A stretch of 64,000 nucleotides of DNA. Origin: JAIMBK01 sp040755975. Lineage in GTDB: Bacteria > Bacillota > Desulfotomaculia > Desulfotomaculales > Nap2-2B. Made by a program: the position numbers and the translations under genes. The notes beneath the pieces are model-generated. The model searched no databases and was not told the DNA's origin. It was given only the letters and a program-made list of their open reading frames with translations. How positions within the stretch are numbered: the first letter of the stretch is position 1; each line of letters opens with the position of its first letter. The stretch spans positions 1 to 64,000 of the forward strand of contig JBFLZY010000003.1 in NCBI GenBank assembly GCA_040755975.1, given 5' to 3'. Shown here one piece after another: positions 24,471 to 30,593 of this stretch.

Positions 24471-25685
24471 TTGCGCGCGGAGATTATCTTCACCGGCACA
24501 GAGCTTTTGCTGGGCCACGCTTTAAATACAAACGCCCCGCACCTCCAGCAAACGCTGGCTTCTTTGGGGATCGACCTCTACTACCAGGTGACTGTCGGGG
24601 ATAACCGGGAGCGCCTGGCCCGAGCCATCACCCAGGCCCGGGAGCGCGCCGACCTGATCGTCATCGGCGGGGGGCTGGGGCCTACGGAGGACGACCTGAG
24701 CAGGGAAGCGCTGGCGGACTCCCTCGGTATTTCTTTGCATCTGCACGCGGAAGCCCTTAAAATTGTCCGCCGCTTTTTCGACGAGCGCCGCCTTCCTATG
24801 CCCGAAAACAACTTAAAGCAGGCGCTGGTGCCGGAAGGCGGCTTCGTCCTGGACAACCCAGTCGGCACCGCCCCCGGGATTATCCTGGAACACGCGGGCA
24901 AAACCTATCTTCTTCTCCCCGGCCCTCCATCCGAGTTCCGCTTAATGGTTGATCAGCAGGTCACTCCTTATTTGTCGCAAAAGCTGGGCGCTCAGCGTAA
25001 AGTGATCCAGTCCAGGGTTTTAAAACTTTGCGGAATTGGCGAGTCAATGGTTGATGAGCAGTTGGGTGAGATCCTCCGCAGCGTCAACCCGACGGTGGCG
25101 CCCACGGCCAAATACGCCGAAGTGCATTTAAGAATCACCGCAAAAGCAGACAGCCCGGGTGAGGCGTACCGGATGAACGCCTTCATGGAGGAGAAAATCC
25201 GCGGCCGGCTGGGAAAGTATATCTTCGGGGCGGATGAAGAAACCCTTGCCGACGCCGTCGGCGGGGTATTTTTGGGGCGCGGGTTGACCCTGGCCACGGT
25301 GGAAACCTTTACCGGCGGCCTGCTGGCCCATCGGTTGACCGGTACGCCCGGGGCGGGGAACTTTTTCAGATTTGGCTGCATCCTGGGGGAAGACGGCCAA
25401 AGCTGGCCGGTTGCCCCTTCCGCCGGTGGAAAAGAAACGGCTGAACAACTGGCAGCCTGGGGAAGATCCGCATTCCGGGCGGACGTCTGCGTTGCCGTTA
25501 CGAAACAGGCTGAAGGTGCGGAACAGGAAAAGAGCCGGCCCGGGGCCAGGGTTTATATTGCCACTAACCTGGGCGGGCGGATTAAATCCGGCCAATTCAA
25601 CATCTGGGGCGAGCCGCCTGATGTTCGGGAGCGTGCCGTGCAGGTCGCCCTTGCCCTTTTATGGCGGTTGAAAGACACAAACTAA
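24471..25685 (+). CDS. cinA: CinA-like protein (NMN deamidase / ADP-ribose pyrophosphatase type)
   Basis: TTG start behind AGAAGGGTGG, 404 residues. The N-terminal molybdopterin-binding-like (COG1058) domain is typical (FTGTELLLGHALNTNAPHLQ, GGGLGPTEDD). The C-terminal PncC-type domain is present, but the usual ESCTGG signature reads ETFTGG, so the conserved serine-cysteine pair is absent and deamidase activity is doubtful. The family works in pyridine nucleotide salvage; the competence link is historical. Confidence 0.88.
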   Translation: MRAEIIFTGTELLLGHALNTNAPHLQQTLASLGIDLYYQVTVGDNRERLARAITQARERADLIVIGGGLGPTEDDLSREALADSLGISLHLHAEALKIVRRFFDERRLPMPENNLKQALVPEGGFVLDNPVGTAPGIILEHAGKTYLLLPGPPSEFRLMVDQQVTPYLSQKLGAQRKVIQSRVLKLCGIGESMVDEQLGEILRSVNPTVAPTAKYAEVHLRITAKADSPGEAYRMNAFMEEKIRGRLGKYIFGADEETLADAVGGVFLGRGLTLATVETFTGGLLAHRLTGTPGAGNFFRFGCILGEDGQSWPVAPSAGGKETAEQLAAWGRSAFRADVCVAVTKQAEGAEQEKSRPGARVYIATNLGGRIKSGQFNIWGEPPDVRERAVQVALALLWRLKDTN

Positions 25686-25715
25686 TAATTCAATAAACCC
25701 GTCAAGGAACAGAAA

Positions 25716-25761
25716 TTCCAGTCCTTGTCTGGAAAGTGGGTATGTAAATGAGAATCCAGTG
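25716..25761 (+). repeat. Dispersed intergenic repeat, copy 2
   Basis: The partner of 17918-17960, with matching ends (TTCCAGTC ... GAATCCAGTG) and similar bases between. It sits downstream of cinA and before a convergent minus-strand gene. Confidence 0.45.
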
Positions 25762-25785
25762 ATTGCCGGCGGTCAGCAGGCATAT

Positions 25786-26259
25786 CTACCTGATCACTGT
25801 CAATTGATCAAAACCCTCTTCACGGGTGGGCATTTCCAGCTGGGCGTATTTTGCTTTGAGGACTTTTTCGCCCACTCTTTTTCCGGGCGGGCGCCTCGCG
25901 TCCCGTTCCAATAGTTCCCTCAGGTCGCGGAGAAAAACCAGCGCTTCTATGGTGGCATCGGCTTCCTTCCCGATTTTAATTAACGGCCGGCGCCTGGCGC
26001 GCGTGAGGTTGGTGGCGTCAAAGCAAACTTCTTTCCCTGCCGCCAGGGCACGCGCCAGGCGCTTGTAGGCCAGGCGCCAGACAAGGGGTTCTACGCGGGG
26101 ATCGTACTGCACCCCGAAAAGTTCGCGCCGGATGTCGTCGGGGCAAATTACTTCCCCGCGAAATTGCTGCCGCCAGGTTGATTTCCCTGCTGCCGGCGGC
26201 CCGATGAGAATGATTAGCTTTCCGCCCATCTTTGCCTCTTTTGACCGGTCTTTTTGCAT
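25786..26259 (-). CDS. P-loop kinase (Pnkp/zeta-like AAA protein)
   Basis: 157 residues from ATG 26259, or 148 from an internal ATG at 26229 that begins directly at the kinase fold. Walker A is IGPPAAGKST. VICPDDIRREL and FDATNLTRARRRPLI are typical of the polynucleotide-kinase / predicted-kinase group that phosphorylates a nucleic acid or small molecule. Without a fused phosphatase or ligase the substrate is open. It is a stand-alone gene divergent from rrf2. Confidence 0.8.
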   Translation of the reverse strand: MQKDRSKEAKMGGKLIILIGPPAAGKSTWRQQFRGEVICPDDIRRELFGVQYDPRVEPLVWRLAYKRLARALAAGKEVCFDATNLTRARRRPLIKIGKEADATIEALVFLRDLRELLERDARRPPGKRVGEKVLKAKYAQLEMPTREEGFDQLTVIR

Positions 26260-26325
26260 ATATCTTTAGCCGTTTATTATCTCACAGGAATAATGATGAT
26301 ATCCTTTCGGCAGGAAAAAACGAGC

Positions 26326-26372
26326 AAGCGGCAGAGTAAGGGATGACCAGTGTTTTAAGCTGCCGTTTTTTT
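26326..26372 (+). terminator. Hairpin with T-run upstream of rrf2
   Basis: GCGGCAG at 26328-26334 pairs with CTGCCGT ahead of seven Ts, around a loop of about 25 bases. It points along the plus strand although no plus-strand gene precedes it, so it may insulate the rrf2 promoter. Confidence 0.35.
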
Positions 26373-26397
26373 GTTTGAATTATTTTTTTCCGTACTG

Positions 26398-26426
26398 TTG
26401 ACAATACCCGAGTAACATGCTATGAT
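26398..26426 (+). promoter_or_regulatory. Sigma-A promoter of the rrf2-nifS operon
   Basis: TTGACA at 26398-26403, a 17-base spacer and TATGAT at 26421-26426. The spacer and -10 box lie inside the first copy of the direct repeat at 26407-26461, which suggests repression by occlusion. Confidence 0.85.
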
Positions 26427-26461
26427 ATCGTTAAGTTAAATCCCGAGTAATTTACTATGAT
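26407..26461 (+). promoter_or_regulatory. Direct-repeat operator, probable Rrf2 autoregulatory site
   Basis: CCCGAGTAACATGCTATGAT at 26407-26426 and CCCGAGTAATTTACTATGAT at 26442-26461 differ at only four central positions and start 35 bases apart. The first overlaps the promoter and the second lies in the early transcript. Rrf2/IscR proteins autoregulate, so these are the natural candidate operators. Confidence 0.6.
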
Positions 26462-26487
26462 TTCAAAACCAGGGGCGGGTTTTTTCC

Positions 26488-26955
26488 ATGCGCATCTCCA
26501 CCAGGGGACATTACGGCTTAAAGGCCATGTTCGATCTGGCCCAGCATTACGGGACCACCCCTGTCCCCTTGAAAAGTATCGCCGAAAGGCAGAACCTTTC
26601 CGTGCAGTATTTGGAGCAGCTTATCGCCATGCTCAGGAAAGCCGGGCTGGTGAAAAGCTTTCGCGGCGCCCAGGGCGGGTACATGCTGGCGGACAATCCA
26701 ACACAGATTACCGTGGGCGACGTGATCCGGGCCCTGGAAGGGCCGGTGGCACCCGTAGAATGTGTGGATGAAATCGATCCAAAGGAGTGTGATCAGGCCG
26801 ACTATTGTATTTCGCGGATAGTTTGGGAAAAGATAAGAAATAGTATCGCCCAGGTTATGGACTCGCTTACCCTGGCCGACCTGTGCCGGGAAGCAAAAGC
26901 AAAGGAAAATGAAAAAGAAAGGGAAGAAAAAGAAGAATCCAAAGAGGGGGTTTAA
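26488..26955 (+). CDS. Rrf2-family iron-sulfur cluster regulator (IscR/CymR-like)
   Basis: ATG start, 155 residues. The winged helix-turn-helix (LKSIAERQNLSVQYLEQLIA, then GAQGGYMLA) is classical Rrf2. Three cysteines in VECVDEIDPKECDQADYC match the IscR cluster-ligand arrangement, so it probably senses Fe-S status. The tail is a Lys/Glu-rich charged segment. It heads an operon with nifS, iscU and mnmA, and an autoregulatory loop is inferred from the direct repeat in its promoter. Confidence 0.9.
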   Translation: MRISTRGHYGLKAMFDLAQHYGTTPVPLKSIAERQNLSVQYLEQLIAMLRKAGLVKSFRGAQGGYMLADNPTQITVGDVIRALEGPVAPVECVDEIDPKECDQADYCISRIVWEKIRNSIAQVMDSLTLADLCREAKAKENEKEREEKEESKEGV

Positions 26956-26958
26956 GTA

Positions 26959-28182
26959 ATGCGGAGAGTGTACTTCGACCACAGCGCCACCACTCCCGTC
27001 CATCCCCGGGTGGCCGAGGAAATGTACCGGTTTCTCACCGACAACAATTTCGGCAATCCCACCAGCCTGCATTATTTCGGCCGGATTGCCCGCCAGGCGG
27101 TGGAAGAGGCGCGGGAAAAGGTGGCCGCAGCCATCGGGGCCGAGCCCAGGGAAATTGTTTTTACCAGCGGCGGCACGGAATCAGACAACATGGCCATCCA
27201 CGGCATCGCCTACACCAACCGCGACCGGGGGAACCACATCATCACCAGCGCCGTGGAACACCACGCAGTGCTCAATACGGTAAAGGCTTTGGGCAAACAG
27301 GGCTTCACCGTGACCGTTCTTCCCGTCGATCAGTACGGGATGGTGAGCGTCGACGAGGTGGCCAACGCCATTACGGACAAAACCATTTTGATCAGCATCA
27401 TGCACGCCAACAACGAAGTGGGCACCATCATGCCCGTTGCCGAAATCGGGAGGCTCGCCAAAGAAAAAGGGATCATTTTCCACACCGACGCCGTCCAGAG
27501 CTTCGGCAAAATTCCCGTCAACGTGGACGAGCTGCGGGTGGATCTGTTATCCATTTCCGGGCATAAAATTTACGGGCCGAAAGGAATCGGGGCGCTTTAC
27601 ATCCGCAAGGGAACGCGCTGGCGGCAAACCCTCTTTCACGGCGGCGCCCAGGAGCGCCTGCGCCGGGCCGGCACCGAAAACGTCCCGGGGATTATCGGGC
27701 TGGGTAAAGCGGCGGAACTGGCGATGGCCAACATGGCGGAGGAAAACAAAAAGTTAAGCGCTTTGCGCGATAAATTAATCCGGGAGATCAGGAGCCGGTT
27801 CGGGCACGTTCGCTTAACCGGCCACCCCACCATGCGCCTGCCGAATCACGCCAGTTTCTGTTTTGAATTTATTGAAGGCGAATCGATGCTGTTGAGCCTG
27901 GACATGAAGGGCGTTGCGGCCTCCAGCGGCTCGGCCTGCACTTCGGGGTCCCTGGAGCCCTCGCACGTGCTGCTGGCCATGGGCATCCCGCCGGAAGTGG
28001 CCCACGGATCCATCCGTTTGACCTTGGGTAAAGACAACACGGAGGAAGACGTGGATTACTTCCTGGAGGTCATGGAGCCGATCGTGGAGAGGCTGCGCTC
28101 CATGTCGCCCTTGAGCGAGGACGCCGACTACGACCTGGACAGGTGCAACGGGTGCCGGATCAGCCACACCTGCCGGGCGTAG
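26959..28182 (+). CDS. nifS: Cysteine desulfurase (NifS/IscS)
   Basis: ATG start 3 bases after the regulator. 407 residues of a class V aminotransferase-fold PLP enzyme that takes sulfur from cysteine. The PLP lysine is K203 (SISGHKIYGPKG), and the persulfide cysteine is C327 in SSGSACTSGS, the group I (NifS/IscS) pattern. The last 25 residues hold an unusual CNGC...C cluster. It supplies sulfur to IscU and MnmA, encoded just downstream. Confidence 0.95.
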   Translation: MRRVYFDHSATTPVHPRVAEEMYRFLTDNNFGNPTSLHYFGRIARQAVEEAREKVAAAIGAEPREIVFTSGGTESDNMAIHGIAYTNRDRGNHIITSAVEHHAVLNTVKALGKQGFTVTVLPVDQYGMVSVDEVANAITDKTILISIMHANNEVGTIMPVAEIGRLAKEKGIIFHTDAVQSFGKIPVNVDELRVDLLSISGHKIYGPKGIGALYIRKGTRWRQTLFHGGAQERLRRAGTENVPGIIGLGKAAELAMANMAEENKKLSALRDKLIREIRSRFGHVRLTGHPTMRLPNHASFCFEFIEGESMLLSLDMKGVAASSGSACTSGSLEPSHVLLAMGIPPEVAHGSIRLTLGKDNTEEDVDYFLEVMEPIVERLRSMSPLSEDADYDLDRCNGCRISHTCRA

Positions 28183-28284
28183 GCTATCCGGCATAAGTAA
28201 GAAGGAAGGCAAAATAAAGGTAAAAAGGGACAGAGGCCCAAAGAGATAAAAAATTCCGCGCGACAACAATTTAATACGAACTTC

Positions 28285-28312
28285 TGACGTCCGACGTCTG
28301 ACGACCGACGAC
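28285..28312 (+). repeat. Four tandem 7-base units between nifS and iscU
   Basis: TGACGTC, CGACGTC, TGACGAC and CGACGAC follow one another without a gap. The meaning is unknown; it may be slippage-generated. Confidence 0.6.
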
Positions 28313-28337
28313 TATTTAGGGGAGGCGGAGGAAAGAA

Positions 28338-28709
28338 ATGTATTCGGAAAAAGTGATGGATCATTTTGCCAATCCGCGCAACGTGGGGGAAATACCGGAT
28401 GCCGACGGGGTCGGGGAAGTCGGCAATCCCGTTTGCGGGGACATCATGAAGATTTACATAAAGGTGAAAGACGAGGTCATTACCGATATCAAATTTAAAA
28501 CCTTCGGGTGCGGCGCGGCCATCGCCACCAGCAGCATGGTGACGGAAATGGCCAAGGGGAAAACCATCGCGGAGGCCTTGAAACTGAGCAACAAACAGGT
28601 GGCGGAAGCATTAGACGGCCTTCCTCCCCAAAAGATGCACTGTTCGAACCTGGCCGCGGACGCCCTGCACGCGGCCATTGCGGATTACCGCAAGAAGCAT
28701 CCCGCATGA
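28338..28709 (+). CDS. iscU: Iron-sulfur cluster scaffold IscU/NifU
   Basis: ATG start behind GGGGAGGCGGAGG. 123 residues of the U-type scaffold with ligands C33, C58 and C102 (NPVCGD, FGCGAAIA, MHCSNLAADAL) and the conserved Asp after the first Cys. It assembles 2Fe-2S/4Fe-4S clusters with sulfur from NifS. The stop overlaps the mnmA start by 4 bases (ATGA). Confidence 0.95.
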   Translation: MYSEKVMDHFANPRNVGEIPDADGVGEVGNPVCGDIMKIYIKVKDEVITDIKFKTFGCGAAIATSSMVTEMAKGKTIAEALKLSNKQVAEALDGLPPQKMHCSNLAADALHAAIADYRKKHPA

Positions 28710-29845
28710 ATGATTTGCCCGCAAAGATAAAGCGGTTTAGTTTGGCCAAGCCGCAGGTGAATCCGGTGAGAGTCGTTGTGGCGATGAGCGGCGGCGTAGA
28801 CAGTTCGGTTACCGCCGCCCTTTTAGTTGAAAAGGGCTACGAAGTAATCGGGGCAACCATGCAGATCTGGGATCCGGCGGTGACGGTCGTCAACGGGGAG
28901 CACGTCGGTTGCTGTTCGCTGGCGGCGGTGGAAGACGCCCGGCGGGTGGCCGGCATTTTGGGCATCCCCCATTACGTGCTGAACCTGCGGCAACCCTTTG
29001 AAGAAAAGGTGGTCGCCTACTTTTGCCGCGAGTACTTGAGCGGCCGCACCCCGAACCCCTGTATTGCCTGCAACCGGTATATCAAATTTGAAACCTTTTT
29101 GCAAAAGGCCCTGGCCCTGGAGGCTGATTTCATCGCCACCGGGCATTACGCCCGGCTCGCCTACGATCCCGGGCGCGGCCGCTACCTGCTGAAGCGGGCT
29201 AAGGACAAAGCTAAAGACCAGACTTACGTCCTCTACACCCTCACCCAGGTCCAGGCCGCCCGTTTGCTGCTGCCCTTAGGCGAATACACAAAGGAAGAAG
29301 TGCGCCGGATTGCCGCCCATAAGAAATTGCCCGTGGCCGAAAAGGCCGAAAGCCAGGAAATTTGTTTTATCACCGGCCGCTATCCCGACTTTATCAGGGA
29401 GAAAACGGGGGCGGTTTTTGCCCCCGGGCCGTTTCTGGACCTGCAGGGAAGGGTGGTTGGCCGACACAAAGGGATCCCCTTCTATACCGTCGGGCAGCGC
29501 CGGGGGCTGGGCCTTGCCATGGGGGAAAGGGTCTACGTGGCGGCCATCGACCCCCGGCGAAACGCCGTCGTCGTAGGTCCGGAGGAAGCCCTGCTGGCGG
29601 ACGAACTCGTCGCCGAAGACAACAATTTTATTTATCTGGAAAAGCTGGCCGAACCTATGGAGGTTCAGGCAAAGATCCGTTACAAGGCGCCCGCCGCCCC
29701 GGCCGTGATTACTTCTCTTGACGACGGGCGGGTGCACGTGCGCTTCCGGGAGCCCCAGCGGGCAATTACGCCCGGCCAGGCAGTGGTGTACTACCGGGGT
29801 GATTACGTCATCGGCGGCGGCATAATTTGTAAACAAAGGCACTAA
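28706..29845 (+). CDS. mnmA: tRNA-specific 2-thiouridylase MnmA
   Basis: The ATG at 28706 overlaps the iscU stop, giving the expected length of 379 residues. The N-type ATP pyrophosphatase loop is MSGGVDSSV. Catalytic cysteines are C119 (TPNPCIACN) and C220 (ESQEICFI). It adds sulfur to the wobble uridine of tRNAs for Lys, Glu and Gln, and linkage to nifS gives it a sulfur donor. The last codons (KQRH) fall inside the purine repeat that follows, so the C-terminus may have been rewritten by that repeat. Confidence 0.95.
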   Translation: MNDLPAKIKRFSLAKPQVNPVRVVVAMSGGVDSSVTAALLVEKGYEVIGATMQIWDPAVTVVNGEHVGCCSLAAVEDARRVAGILGIPHYVLNLRQPFEEKVVAYFCREYLSGRTPNPCIACNRYIKFETFLQKALALEADFIATGHYARLAYDPGRGRYLLKRAKDKAKDQTYVLYTLTQVQAARLLLPLGEYTKEEVRRIAAHKKLPVAEKAESQEICFITGRYPDFIREKTGAVFAPGPFLDLQGRVVGRHKGIPFYTVGQRRGLGLAMGERVYVAAIDPRRNAVVVGPEEALLADELVAEDNNFIYLEKLAEPMEVQAKIRYKAPAAPAVITSLDDGRVHVRFREPQRAITPGQAVVYYRGDYVIGGGIICKQRH

Positions 29846-29934
29846 GGCAATAAGGCACAAAGGCACAGAGCACAAAGAGAAATGTACCGGAAATATTAAC
29901 TTTGTGCATGGGAAACTTTGTGCCTGATCTTTAA
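29833..29934 (+). repeat. Purine-rich AAAGGCAC repeat with complementary arm
   Basis: The rising arm has several degenerate 8-base units (AAAGGCAC, TAAGGCA, AAAGGCAC), then GAGCACAAAG. About 40 bases later the falling arm reads CTTTGTGCAT and CTTTGTGCCT. The arms can form a long imperfect hairpin. It begins within the last codons of mnmA. Confidence 0.65.
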
Positions 29935-30033
29935 AAATTACACTCGTATTTTTTTGCTCCGCACCGGGCATAATCGATCTCAGGAACCTTATCACAACGA
30001 GAATCTTTTTCTTTAAGGGGGCGAAAAACGCGC

Positions 30034-30210
30034 GTGAGTTGCCCGATTTGCGGTGGCAAGGCTACCGGAAAAGTAGGTATCGATCAGTATTACTGTTGGG
30101 ATTGTTGTGTTGAATACCGCCTGACCAAAGAAGGGGTGCAGATCTACGAAATTGCCGAAGACGGCAGCCTGGTGTCCTTTGACCCGCTCAATGAAGCAGC
30201 CATCTATTAA
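30034..30210 (+). CDS. Small zinc-ribbon protein (58 residues)
   Basis: GTG start behind AAGGGGGCG. The 58 residues begin MSCPICGGKATGK and continue YYCWDCCVEY, giving a two-pair CxxC / CxxC zinc ribbon. A Glu/Asp-rich tail (IAEDGSLVSFDPLNEAAIY) follows. Ribosome site, zinc-ribbon logic and a following gene on the same strand support it as real. The function is unknown. Confidence 0.75.
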   Translation: MSCPICGGKATGKVGIDQYYCWDCCVEYRLTKEGVQIYEIAEDGSLVSFDPLNEAAIY

Positions 30211-30235
30211 ATTGATGAAAAAGGGGTGAAGGGGT

Positions 30236-30436
30236 GTGCGCTTTGATTTCTGGAGAGGAATAATTGCGGGTAGTCTGTTGGGGGCTTTATTCAGCATGCT
30301 GGTGGGCAGGCCGGTCCGGAAACCAAAAGAAAGGAAAAGACCGCTGCTGGCCAGGATTAAAAGGCAACGACCGGGAACCAGGGCGCAGCGGTTTTTAAGA
30401 GGAGTGACCAGGACCGTCGGCGGGATGATCAAATAG
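30236..30436 (+). CDS. Small basic membrane protein (YtxH-like)
   Basis: GTG start behind GAAAAAGGGGTGAAGG, 66 residues. One glycine/leucine-rich helix (WRGIIAGSLLGALFSML) is followed by a strongly basic tail (KPKERKRPLLARIKRQRPG). The layout resembles YtxH/YtrH-type small membrane proteins. A terminator overlaps its stop codon. The role is unknown. Confidence 0.65.
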   Translation: MRFDFWRGIIAGSLLGALFSMLVGRPVRKPKERKRPLLARIKRQRPGTRAQRFLRGVTRTVGGMIK

Positions 30437-30466
30437 AGGAAGGGGGTGCTTTCCTCTATTTTCTTG
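30432..30466 (+). terminator. Rho-independent terminator before alaS
   Basis: AATAGAGGAA pairs perfectly with TTCCTCTATT around a GGGGGTGC loop, then TTCTTGTCTT. It ends the small-protein transcript. Confidence 0.8.
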
Positions 30467-30474
30467 TCTTGAGC

Positions 30475-30504
30475 TTGACGAGGGCGCGGTATATTTTGTA
30501 TAAT
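30475..30504 (+). promoter_or_regulatory. Sigma-A-type promoter for alaS
   Basis: TTGACG at 30475-30480, an 18-base spacer and TATAAT at 30499-30504. The 85-base leader is too short for a T-box and shows no T-box elements. Confidence 0.75.
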
Positions 30505-30593
30505 TACACCGAAAATCAAGCCTCGTTTTATGCTTTCATTAGCCGGCAATGGGGGTGTTTGGTAGGCCGGTTTTATGTTTGGAGGGTAATCTG

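Noticed and set aside
30505..30593. T-box leader for alaS
   Set aside because: The leader is under 90 bases and lacks the T-box sequence and specifier stem.
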